From assembly GCA_903847335.1 (NCBI GenBank), contig CAINDI010000003.1, forward strand, positions 1 to 45,837: DNA of 45,837 bases, written 5' to 3'. The notes under the pieces were generated by a model. It saw only the letters and a program-made list of their open reading frames with translations, had not been told where the DNA came from and ran no database searches. Positions within the stretch are counted from its first letter, which is position 1. Each line of letters opens with the position of its first letter. Made by a program: the position numbers and the translations under genes. This stretch comes from an uncultured Verrucomicrobiota bacterium (GTDB taxonomy: Bacteria; Verrucomicrobiota; Verrucomicrobiia; Palsa-1439). Below, one piece after another: positions 29,788 to 37,111 of the stretch.

Positions 29788-30708
29788 TTAGATACCTACT
29801 TGGTTACGCAACTCCTGTAATCGTGCCTCGGCCGCGTATAGAACGCCAACATCGCCAGTCTGAACATTCTTAAAGCGGTCTGCTATTTCTGGTTGTGATT
29901 CCATCACTTGGTTAAACTTTTTCGGTTCGTCAGAAACTACAAACAAGCTTGTGTTGTATTCGCGTAAAGTGGCGAGCCTGCCAACACCAGACCAGGTTCC
30001 GGTCGACAACTCTACCTCAAAGGCGCGCTCTGGGTAGAATTGCTTGCCGGTCTGGCGAAACCAAAGGACATCGATGTTCCGCAGGGATTCATAGTTTGTA
30101 AACTGCAATTCGGGACACTTATCCAGCTTAGCGATTTCGGCGAGTGGCTTCGCGTTGAACTTCTTCGTCTTGTTGGGGCAATAGGTCATCAAACCGCGCA
30201 GGTTGCCAACTTCAAGGAGCCGACCTTGTAAAACTGAGTGAAAACTTTCTTCGGCGGTGCTTCTCTGTGCTTTTGGCGTCGCTGATTCTGCCGAGAGCCT
30301 CTTCCAGTCGTTCTGAAACTCCTTCAGTGGAATCGAGTTGTTTCTCCCTCTCAGTGACAAATCGAGATTCTTCTTGATGAGAATCTTAAATTCGCCGTTG
30401 CGGTCGTGGCTAATCTGCGGCAACTGCTGCACGAGCAACTGCATCGGTAAAATAACCGTATTGTCGACCGAACCGCAGACAAAGGCGATATACGCGTTGT
30501 CCAAATTGGCGACCTCTTCGGCGTTGATGTAGTTCAAGCCGAAGAAATATTTCCCAGTATCCGCAGCAACACGAACAAGGACGTTCGCATCTTTGACGCG
30601 AAACGCATTGCAGCGCAGGACGCGAATTGGCTCAATATCACCGGCTTGCTTCCGGGCTTCCGCCAGAAAGTTTTCAAGTAACTGTTTTGCTGTGGTGCTC
30701 TGATTCAT
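29788..30708 (-). CDS. Probable restriction-endonuclease-like protein beside a methylase remnant
   Basis: A 306-residue protein from ATG 30708 (a GTG at 30714 adds two codons). The C-terminal half has a segment that could be a PD-(D/E)XK core: NIDVLWFR, then AFEVELSTGTWSGVGRLATL with E-x-E rather than E-x-K, so the catalytic signature is not complete. No other domain is recognised. The tight junction with the upstream HTH-methylase fragment (overlapping stop and start codons) suggests the nuclease half of a former restriction-modification pair. CCGG is rare here (about 1 per 300 bp), unlike the flanking backbone, which supports acquisition by transfer. Confidence 0.55.
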   Translation of the reverse strand: MNQSTTAKQLLENFLAEARKQAGDIEPIRVLRCNAFRVKDANVLVRVAADTGKYFFGLNYINAEEVANLDNAYIAFVCGSVDNTVILPMQLLVQQLPQISHDRNGEFKILIKKNLDLSLRGRNNSIPLKEFQNDWKRLSAESATPKAQRSTAEESFHSVLQGRLLEVGNLRGLMTYCPNKTKKFNAKPLAEIAKLDKCPELQFTNYESLRNIDVLWFRQTGKQFYPERAFEVELSTGTWSGVGRLATLREYNTSLFVVSDEPKKFNQVMESQPEIADRFKNVQTGDVGVLYAAEARLQELRNQVGI

Positions 30709-30714
30709 GCTCAC

Positions 30715-31278
30715 TCATCCGATTTGGTTGGCCTGCACGAGCGTTGTGCCGCTGCCCATGAAGGGGTCGAGAATCCAGTTACCGGGCTTGAAGTAGCGTT
30801 TCAAGAACCGCTCGACCAGTTGCGGGATGAACTTGCCGAGGTACGGATGCAACCGGTGGACGTGCTTGGTGCGTTGGTGTTCCGGCACGTCATAGAAACC
30901 CAGTTCAGGATGCAGACCGGCATGGTGATGTTTCTCGTCACGTTGCAAGACCAGATACAGGAACGCGCGCACCTCTTTCATCGACACGCGAAGCTGCCCG
31001 TTCTTCGCGTACTCGATAATGTTGCCTTCGGTATCGAACTTCTTGATTCTGTCGCGCTGGATATAGTCGCGGATATTGTGTGGCGTCTTGCCGGTCAATC
31101 GTGCGGCTTCCTCCAACGTGACCAAATCATTTTTCTCGACGACATAAAGCGCCGGGCCTTCACGAAGGAGTACGCCGGCCTTGCCGGTAGCCTTTGGTTT
31201 CCGGCTCGGTTTCGCCTTTACCCTTGCCGGAGCCCGACGGGAAGCCTTCGTTACAGAAGTAGTCGCTTTCTTTGCCAT
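30715..31278 (-). pseudogene. Truncated DNA methyltransferase (N-terminal HTH plus SAM motif I only)
   Basis: 187 residues. A Lys/Ala/Arg-rich basic tail is followed by a MerR/excisionase-like helix-turn-helix (VTLEEAARLTGKTPHNIRDY) and then the start of a DNA methylase: HRLHPYLGKFIPQLVERFL and SAM-binding motif I LDPFMGSGTTLVQANQIG, after which the frame stops at TGA 30715-30717. Related full-length enzymes continue for hundreds of residues with the catalytic (D/N/S)PP(Y/F) motif, which is absent here and is not found elsewhere in the window. The break falls exactly at the junction with the next gene, so a deletion fused the two. Not expected to methylate DNA. Confidence 0.7.
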
Positions 31279-31288
31279 ACACGCAGTC

Positions 31289-31398
31289 TAGTCAGTCACC
31301 CGTAATTCGACAAGCGCGACGTACGGCTTCTGCTGCGACCGGAGTACAATCACGTCACGAGGACAGACAACACCCGTCAAAACCTGGTCGGTTGCCAT
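31289..31398 (-). pseudogene. Fragment homologous to the 3' end of the ABC ATPase gene
   Basis: A 36-codon open frame (ATG 31398, stop 31289-31291). Its residues 3-20 align without gaps to the last 18 residues of the ABC ATPase at 32141: 11 of 18 are identical, ending PRDVIVLR versus PHDVIVLR. At the DNA level the shared core is 18 of 19 bases. The fragment then continues SQQKPYVALVELRVTD where the ATPase stops. It is a remnant or displaced end of a related ATPase gene, not an independent protein. Confidence 0.55.
31346..31364. repeat. 19-bp direct repeat, left copy
   Basis: ACAATCACGTCACGAGGAC, differing at one base from 32151-32169, in the same orientation. The two copies flank the vapBC module. 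Homology continues more weakly for about 30 bp in the direction of increasing coordinates. Confidence 0.6.
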
Positions 31399-31399
31399 T

Positions 31400-31807
31400 T
31401 CATTTCAACCAACTAATTTTGATTTCACTCTCGACAGCTTTGAAGTCAGGGTCACCGGTAACCAGTTCGGCATTGCGGAGTTTGGCGAGCGCGGCAGTAA
31501 AGGCGTCAGCATAGGCCAGTTTGCCGCTGGCTTTGTAGATGGCCGCTTGCCGGACCAGATGCAGGTCGGCTTCCACCGGCACCAGTTCGATGGGCATGAT
31601 GGCAATTTCCTTTGCTTTTTGCTCAGCGGCCTCTCGTGATACTCGGCGCATGGTGTTGTAATACACCTCGCCCCAATTCACGACGCTCAGGAGCAGTTTA
31701 TGTGTGCCGTGGTCGGCTTTCGCCAGCAGCTTCTCAACTTCTTCGGCTGACGGCTCGTCCTCAAAAAAGGCCAACAGCGCCCAGCTATCCAGAACCTTGG
31801 TAGCCAT
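31400..31807 (-). CDS. vapC: VapC-type PIN-domain toxin
   Basis: A 135-residue PIN-domain RNase. The acidic site is Asp7 (VLDSWALLAFF), Glu47 (VVNWGEVYY), Asp101 (KLAYADAFTAALA) and Asp119 (LVTGDPDFKA), all in expected positions. VapC toxins cleave tRNA or rRNA and are neutralised by the co-transcribed VapB. It starts 2 bp after the AbrB-type antitoxin gene. It sits alone with its antitoxin inside the gene block that interrupts the ABC operon, flanked by the duplicated ATPase end. Confidence 0.9.
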   Translation of the reverse strand: MATKVLDSWALLAFFEDEPSAEEVEKLLAKADHGTHKLLLSVVNWGEVYYNTMRRVSREAAEQKAKEIAIMPIELVPVEADLHLVRQAAIYKASGKLAYADAFTAALAKLRNAELVTGDPDFKAVESEIKISWLK

Positions 31808-31809
31808 GA

Positions 31810-32055
31810 TTAAAGCTCTCGCTCACGCTTGCGATCATCCATCAATGCCTTCAAGACACCGGTGCCCTTGAGTGAACCGCGCAGTGTTTTGAGGTATTTC
31901 GGCGTGATCGGTTTCAAGATGATGTGGTCGCCTTCGGCGTACACCTGCGCCCGCGTGCCATCCTCAATCTCGAATTCCTTGCGCAACCAGCGTGGAATCA
32001 CCACCTGCCCTTTCACGGTGAAACAAATCGTGTCAGTCGCTTGGATTGTCTTCAT
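31810..32055 (-). CDS. vapB: AbrB/MazE-type antitoxin (VapB-like)
   Basis: An 81-residue protein. The N-terminal swapped-hairpin AbrB domain is clear (FTVKGQVVIPRWLRKEFEI, DGTRAQVYAEGDHIILKPI), and the C-terminal 30 residues form the basic toxin-binding tail. It should bind its own promoter region, where two perfect 12-bp repeats lie (32090-32101 and 32107-32118). ATG 32055 is only 8 bp after the -10 element, so the mRNA would have almost no 5' leader. Confidence 0.9.
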   Translation of the reverse strand: MKTIQATDTICFTVKGQVVIPRWLRKEFEIEDGTRAQVYAEGDHIILKPITPKYLKTLRGSLKGTGVLKALMDDRKREREL

Positions 32056-32063
32056 GGTGCAAT

Positions 32064-32091
32064 ATCATACCAATAACAATAAGTAAGTCAA
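32064..32091 (-). promoter_or_regulatory. vapBC promoter
   Basis: On the minus strand TTGACT (32091-32086), a 16-bp spacer and TATGAT (32069-32064) form a near-consensus sigma-70 promoter. The -10 box ends 8 nt before the vapB ATG, implying a leaderless or nearly leaderless transcript. Confidence 0.75.
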
Positions 32092-32118
32092 TAATATATT
32101 TGTAGGAATAATATATTT
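32090..32118. promoter_or_regulatory. Two perfect 12-bp AT-rich direct repeats, probable VapB operator
   Basis: AATAATATATTT occurs at 32090-32101 and 32107-32118, separated by GTAGG (17-bp period). The first copy touches the -35 box of the vapBC promoter. Each repeat contains the palindrome AATATATT. AbrB-type antitoxins bind such AT-rich sites, so autoregulation is a likely inference. Confidence 0.65.
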
Positions 32119-32140
32119 ACGACGGACTCCTCATCGTTAA

Positions 32141-33007
32141 CTACCTCAACACAATCACGTCATGAGGACGAATAACACACGTGACGGTCTGACCGGTAAC
32201 TAACGCGAGGTCATCTAGCGCACAGACGATGTCGCCGTGCGGCGTGCTCACACTCACCCGGCCTGACTCAATCCGCGTGACATGGCCTTCCACGAAGTTG
32301 GCCGCGCCGAGGAAGCTGGTCACAAATTCATTTGCCGGTGACCGGTACAGTTCGCGCGGCGTGCCCACCTGTTCGATTCTTCCAAGATTCATCACCGCCA
32401 CACGGTCAGCCAAGGACAACGCTTCGGCTTGGTCATGCGTCACGTAAATCGTGGTCAAGCCGGTCTCCTTGTGCAACCGACGGATTTCCTCGCGCATCTC
32501 CAACCGGAGCTTCGCGTCGAGATTCGACAATGGTTCGTCCAGCAGCAGCACATCCGGGTTCACCACCAACGCCCGCGCCAACGCCACGCGTTGTTGCTGG
32601 CCACCGGATAAGAGCGTGGCCGGTCGCTCGGCAAATTCTCCCATTCGCACCGCCGCCAACGCTGCCGCGACGCGCTTGGTTTTCTCGTCGGCCGGAATCT
32701 TGCGCACGTCCAAACCGTAAGCCACGTTACCGGCGACAGTCATGTGCGGCCAGAGCGCGTAATTTTGAAACACCATGCCGGTATTGCGCTGGTTCGGCGG
32801 CAAGGTCGTGACATCCCGGTCGCCAAATTTCAGAGTGCCGTTATCCGGTAGGTAAAACCCGGCAATCGTACGCAGTAAGGTGGTCTTGCCGCAACCGCTG
32901 GGGCCGAGCAGGAAAAACAGTTCGCCGTCTGCGATGTCGAGCGACACCTCGTTGACCACCGGCGTGGCGCCGAAACGTTTCGTGATGTTATGGAGCGAGA
33001 CTTTCAT
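32141..33007 (-). CDS. ABC transporter ATP-binding protein, ferric-iron/spermidine type
   Basis: A 288-residue ATPase: Walker A LGPSGCGKTTLLR, Q-loop FQNYALWPHMT, signature LSGGQQQRVALARAL, Walker B VLLLDEPLSNLD, H-loop VTHDQAEALS. Residues about 235-288 form a single short TOBE domain. Family members are often 330-360 residues, so the C-terminal regulatory part is reduced. The start overlaps the binding-protein gene by 20 bp. The cognate permease is 3.1 kb downstream, beyond the inserted accessory block, and the gene's 3' end has a diverged copy at 31289-31398. Confidence 0.95.
   Translation of the reverse strand: MKVSLHNITKRFGATPVVNEVSLDIADGELFFLLGPSGCGKTTLLRTIAGFYLPDNGTLKFGDRDVTTLPPNQRNTGMVFQNYALWPHMTVAGNVAYGLDVRKIPADEKTKRVAAALAAVRMGEFAERPATLLSGGQQQRVALARALVVNPDVLLLDEPLSNLDAKLRLEMREEIRRLHKETGLTTIYVTHDQAEALSLADRVAVMNLGRIEQVGTPRELYRSPANEFVTSFLGAANFVEGHVTRIESGRVSVSTPHGDIVCALDDLALVTGQTVTCVIRPHDVIVLR
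32151..32169. repeat. 19-bp direct repeat, right copy (3' end of the ABC ATPase gene)
   Basis: ACAATCACGTCATGAGGAC, one base different from 31346-31364. It lies within the last 10 codons of the ATPase gene and encodes the C-terminal VIVLR region. Confidence 0.6.
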
Positions 33008-34268
33008 ATTTTTGCTGCGCCCAACGTTGCCATTCGATCAATTTCAGTTGCCGGTAATGCGGGTCTTTCCATTCGCCGCCGGCCAGTTTCATGGCTTCCG
33101 CTTCCGTGATCGGCGGCCGACTGTTCACGCGGCCGGTCCGCTGGAATGCCGCGGCGAGTTCAGAATGCAAATCAATCAATGTCGCACCGACCAAGCCGTT
33201 GACCAAATCCCAGCGCGTGCCAGCTTTGCGGGCATCGTATTTGAAAGTGACCGGTTGCGCAAATGGATTGATAGGCACCAGCGTCACGTTCCGGAGCTGG
33301 TCGTAGAGATTTGGGCGGACACTCATCCGCTCGATGGAAAACCGCTGTGCGCCACCGGGCTGGCCGCGCGGCACCATTTGCAATCGCTGCCCGGGCTCGC
33401 CCAGCGTGAACTCGATGAATTGTTCCGCCAGTTGCCGGTGCGGTGCGCCGCGCAAAATCGCTACACCATCCGGACTGAGTGTCACGCAATCCGCCGGCAG
33501 GATGAAACCGAGGTTTTCCTTGCCGGCATAAGCAATTTGTGTGAGCGCATAGAAATCAATCGCCAGTGTGTAAGCCGTGTTGCCGGTGGTGCAATCCTTC
33601 GCGCTGGTCGAAGCACCTCGATCAAAATCACGCGTCTTAGCTGCCAGCAATGTCAGCAGTCGCCAGCCGTCGTCCCAGCCGTAGCGTTGGAGAATCATCT
33701 CGAACATCATGTGCATCGTGCCGGAGTTACGCGGGTCGCCACAACCAATGCGTCCCGCCGGTGCTTGCTCGGCCAATTCACGCCACGTCCGCACCACCGG
33801 CAAATGTTCCACCTCGAGTACGCGCTTGTTGTAAAGAATTCCAAAGCTCGATAGCGACGCGCCGAACCACCGGTAATCAGGATCGTACACTGGCACACCA
33901 GCAATCTGCGCCGGTACTCCCGCCAGCGACAACGGCTGGTAAGCTTGTAACAAATCGCGTTTAGCAAATTCAAAAAACGGATCAGTTCCGCCGCCAAAAA
34001 ATAAATCCGCACCAATACCGGTCGGCGATTGTTTAAATTCACTGATGACAAACCGGACGTTTTCGGAAGAACCGCCGAGGTCACGCCAGTCCACTTCCAC
34101 CGGTGTGCCGTAGTTTTCTTGATGCCACGCCGAGAACGCGCGGGCAAATTCATACCGAAGCCCTTCCCAATGCGGCGAGACGATTACCAATCGTTCACCG
34201 GCAAACATCGTTAGACTACTGGTCAGCCAGACAAGCAGGAACGATAGTTGCCAGTGGGTTGTCTTCAA
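32988..34268 (-). CDS. ABC transporter substrate-binding protein (ferric-iron type)
   Basis: A 426-residue periplasmic binding protein. It starts at a TTG (34268) that overlaps the upstream metallopeptidase stop as TTGA; the first 23 residues (LSFLLVWLTSSLTMFAG) are a signal peptide. The mature part has the cluster-D fold pattern: ERLVIVSPHWEGLRYEFARAF, ADLFFGGGTDPFFEFAK, LSSFGILYNKRVL, and DGVAILRGAPHRQLAEQFIEF. The family includes FbpA-like iron and 2-aminoethylphosphonate binders; no conserved tyrosine pair is identified with certainty. It is the first transporter gene of the interrupted operon. Confidence 0.88.
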   Translation of the reverse strand: MKTTHWQLSFLLVWLTSSLTMFAGERLVIVSPHWEGLRYEFARAFSAWHQENYGTPVEVDWRDLGGSSENVRFVISEFKQSPTGIGADLFFGGGTDPFFEFAKRDLLQAYQPLSLAGVPAQIAGVPVYDPDYRWFGASLSSFGILYNKRVLEVEHLPVVRTWRELAEQAPAGRIGCGDPRNSGTMHMMFEMILQRYGWDDGWRLLTLLAAKTRDFDRGASTSAKDCTTGNTAYTLAIDFYALTQIAYAGKENLGFILPADCVTLSPDGVAILRGAPHRQLAEQFIEFTLGEPGQRLQMVPRGQPGGAQRFSIERMSVRPNLYDQLRNVTLVPINPFAQPVTFKYDARKAGTRWDLVNGLVGATLIDLHSELAAAFQRTGRVNSRPPITEAEAMKLAGGEWKDPHYRQLKLIEWQRWAQQKYESLAP

Positions 34269-34957
34269 CGTCGGTCGCGAAGTGAAACAAGATAGAGTAG
34301 ATGAAATAGCGCTGATAAAAATGCGGCTACATACGTCAGCGCTGCGGCGTTTAAGACCGCCGCCGCACCGGATGATTCATCTAATGTGACAATGCCACGA
34401 TTGGTCATGATTAATTTTGCGCGACGGCTCGCATCAAATTCCACCGGTAAAGTGATTAGCTGAAACACCGTCAGCACTGCGTAGATCGCAATTCCAAGAT
34501 CAAGCAGCCCCGGTATCGCGCGGAATAATCCAAACATAAATCCGCCAATCATAATGAACGGCAACATCCGGGACGCCATCATCGTGACCGGTACGATTGC
34601 CATCCGCGCCTTCAGCGGCGCGTAGGCTTGCTGATGCTGGATGGCGTGACCGCATTCATGAGCAGCGATACCGGTCGCGGCGATGGAAGCGCCGTCATAA
34701 ACACCCGGCGACAAGCAAAGCACCTTCTTCGTCGGGTCGTAATGATCACCGAGATACGAATCCACCCGGTCGATGCTCACATCGTCAATTCCGGCGGTGC
34801 GCAAAATCTCATCAGCGACTTCCGCGCCCGTTCGACCACGGCGTGTCGGTATGCGCGAATACCGGTTGAAAACCGAAGTCACGCGCACTTGCGCAATGAT
34901 TCCCACCACCATCGCAAACATAATCAACAACCACATTATTCCCGGATGTAACATCAT
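34265..34957 (-). CDS. Neutral zinc metallopeptidase (YugP family)
   Basis: A 230-residue membrane protein of the zinc_peptidase_2 family. An N-terminal helix (MWLLIMFAMVVGIIAQV) precedes the HExxH-like site AAHECGHAIQHQ, with two or three further helices (MMASRMLPFIMIGGFMFGLF, AAALTYVAAFLSALFHLL). A GAGGAG ribosome-binding site precedes ATG 34957 by about 9 nt. It is translationally coupled to the transporter binding protein, an unusual partnership, and may simply lead the operon. Confidence 0.9.
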   Translation of the reverse strand: MMLHPGIMWLLIMFAMVVGIIAQVRVTSVFNRYSRIPTRRGRTGAEVADEILRTAGIDDVSIDRVDSYLGDHYDPTKKVLCLSPGVYDGASIAATGIAAHECGHAIQHQQAYAPLKARMAIVPVTMMASRMLPFIMIGGFMFGLFRAIPGLLDLGIAIYAVLTVFQLITLPVEFDASRRAKLIMTNRGIVTLDESSGAAAVLNAAALTYVAAFLSALFHLLYLVSLRDRR

Positions 34958-35015
34958 TGAATGAATCTCCTCTGGTAAATTAGATACCGCATGTGACCAA
35001 AGCGTTCAAGTGCCG

Positions 35016-36119
35016 TCATAATTCCAAAAACTTTGGAAACCGGGTCAGGTTCCGGCAACCGCGTTCAGTAATCACAACCATATCTTCCAAACGAACCCCA
35101 CCGGTGCCCGGATAATACAATCCCGGCTCGACTGTCACGACATTACCTGTCTGCAAAATCGCCGGCACCGCCGCCACACGCGGCGCTTCGTGAATTTCCA
35201 AACCGACACCGTGACCGGTACCATGAAAGAAACCCTGCATCCGTCCACGTTTCCGACCGGTCTTAAAACCGTGCTGGTCAAACAAGTCTTGAATCGCGCG
35301 ATGCACCGTTTGCCCATCGACACCGGCCCGAAGCCGGTCAAGCGCGATACCTTGCCCTTTTGCAACGAGCGCAAACATCGTCCGCACGCGTTCGCTAGCG
35401 CGACCTCGCACAACCGTCCGGGTAATGTCGCCCCAGTAACCGGTTTTCAAATCGCGTGGAAAAATATCGAGGATAATCGGTTGATGCGCTCGCAATGCTC
35501 CATGACCAGCTTCATGTGGATCGCAGCCTTGATTACCACCAGCCACAATTGTATGCGCCGCATTCCCACCTAGACCGGCAATCGTCGCATTGATGACACC
35601 TTGGACATGCTCGGAGGTCAGCCGTTGCTGGCGCCAGTAAAGATACCCGCCACGACCAATGCGACTCATCCGAATCACATCCACGCCGGCATACATTCCC
35701 TCCTCTGCCAAACGTAATGCGGCGGTCAATTTGCATTGCTCCACCGGCGACTTAATCTCGCGCGCCGGGAAAAACGGATCGGGTTTAACGATGATCCGAA
35801 ACCCGCGCAACCGTTTTGCTAAACCGATTGGAAAATCTACCGGCACCTCAACACTGCGAACGTCAAATTCGCGAAGCAATTCCGGTAATACATCGACCAA
35901 CTTCCGAACGCCAAACTTCTTCTGATACCGGTTCAACGATAAAACTCGATCCACCGTCGCCACTCGCCGGGCGCGATCAATTTCCAAATCGCTCATCACC
36001 ACATATTTCTTACCGGCAATCTCAAAATAGATAAAAGCATCTGGCGCGAAAAAGCCGGTCGCGTACAATAAGTTGGCATCCTGCTCACTCGCAGCAACAA
36101 TCAGACGGGCAGTTTTCAC
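35016..36119 (-). CDS. Xaa-Pro aminopeptidase-like M24 metallopeptidase
   Basis: A 367-residue creatinase/prolidase-fold protein with an N-terminal creatinase-like domain and the M24 pita-bread domain. Metal ligands are in LDIFPRD (Asp), YWGDITRT (Asp), GTGHGVGLEIHE (His), VTVEPGLYY (Glu) and RLEDMVVI (Glu). It probably removes N-terminal residues preceding proline. The start is GTG 36119, overlapping the tsaD stop (GTGA), so it is co-translated with tsaD. Confidence 0.92.
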   Translation of the reverse strand: MKTARLIVAASEQDANLLYATGFFAPDAFIYFEIAGKKYVVMSDLEIDRARRVATVDRVLSLNRYQKKFGVRKLVDVLPELLREFDVRSVEVPVDFPIGLAKRLRGFRIIVKPDPFFPAREIKSPVEQCKLTAALRLAEEGMYAGVDVIRMSRIGRGGYLYWRQQRLTSEHVQGVINATIAGLGGNAAHTIVAGGNQGCDPHEAGHGALRAHQPIILDIFPRDLKTGYWGDITRTVVRGRASERVRTMFALVAKGQGIALDRLRAGVDGQTVHRAIQDLFDQHGFKTGRKRGRMQGFFHGTGHGVGLEIHEAPRVAAVPAILQTGNVVTVEPGLYYPGTGGVRLEDMVVITERGCRNLTRFPKFLEL

Positions 36120-37108
36120 GCGGCGACTCCTAACCCAGCCGACGGTGAGACTTCGAGCGAAAACGTGCTGCGCTGGCCGGCTAATAATTTGTGATGTGCC
36201 AACGTTGCAATCATCCCGGCGTTGTCGGTGCAGAGTTTTGCCGGTGCCAATAACAACCGGAGTCCGCGTTTTTCACATTCGCCGGTCAACTTTTCTCGGA
36301 GACGACTGTTGATTGAAACTCCACCGGCAAGACTGACGGTTTTCACCCGGTATTCCTCAGCAGCATTTAATAGTTTACCGGCCAGCACATCGACAGCCGC
36401 CTCCTGAAAACTCGCGCAAATATCCGGCACAGAATGCGTCGGATTTTTACGAAGAAAATAGAGAACGGAAGTTTTCAAACCACTGAAACTAAAGTCGTAC
36501 CCCGGTTCGTTCAGCATGCTGCGAGGAAAGGCAATGGCGCGCGGATTACCGGTCTTAGCCAGTCGGTCGATTTCAGGGCCACCAGGATAACTGAGTTGTA
36601 AAAGTTTGGCGACTTTGTCGAAAGCTTCACCGGCGGCGTCATCGACGGTTTGGCCAAGAATGGCGTGTTGGCCGATGCCGGTAACCTTCGCGAGAATCGT
36701 GTGACCACCGGAAACAATGAGCGAAATCATCGGCATCCCCGCGCCATCGAATACCGGTGAATAGAGATGCGCCTCGAGGTGATTGATACCGATAAATGGC
36801 TTACCAGTCGCGAGCGCGATCCCTTTGCCAGTGTTCAAACCGATCAGCAATGATGAGGCGAGGCCGGGGCCGTAAGTTGCGGCGATGGCGTCGATTTCTC
36901 CAAGAGCAATTCCGGATTCATTGAGCGCAGCGTGGATAACTTCGTCAATCAGTTCGAGATGACGGCGGGAAGCTAACTCCGGAACGACGCCACCGTAGGG
37001 CCGGTGTAAATCAATCTGTGAACTGACGACGTTGGAGAGAATCCGCCCATCCGCGACGACTGCCGCGGAAGTCTCGTCGCAGGACGTTTCGATGCCAAGA
37101 ACTTTCAC
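36116..37108 (-). CDS. tsaD: tRNA N6-adenosine threonylcarbamoyltransferase
   Basis: The 330-residue Kae1/YgjD ATPase transfers threonylcarbamoyl to A37 of ANN-decoding tRNAs. It begins MKVLGIETSCDETSAAVV, carries the metal-binding NHLEAHLYSP, the SLIVSGGHT nucleotide motif and a C-terminal SLAGGVSINSRLRE. Length matches the bacterial enzyme. It is 3 bp downstream of ctpA on the same strand and overlaps the M24 peptidase gene. Confidence 0.97.
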   Translation of the reverse strand: MKVLGIETSCDETSAAVVADGRILSNVVSSQIDLHRPYGGVVPELASRRHLELIDEVIHAALNESGIALGEIDAIAATYGPGLASSLLIGLNTGKGIALATGKPFIGINHLEAHLYSPVFDGAGMPMISLIVSGGHTILAKVTGIGQHAILGQTVDDAAGEAFDKVAKLLQLSYPGGPEIDRLAKTGNPRAIAFPRSMLNEPGYDFSFSGLKTSVLYFLRKNPTHSVPDICASFQEAAVDVLAGKLLNAAEEYRVKTVSLAGGVSINSRLREKLTGECEKRGLRLLLAPAKLCTDNAGMIATLAHHKLLAGQRSTFSLEVSPSAGLGVAA

Positions 37109-37111
37109 CGG

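Noticed and set aside
32880-33854. 324-codon plus-strand frame opposite the binding protein
   Set aside because: Antisense to a clear periplasmic binding protein, with no motif of its own.
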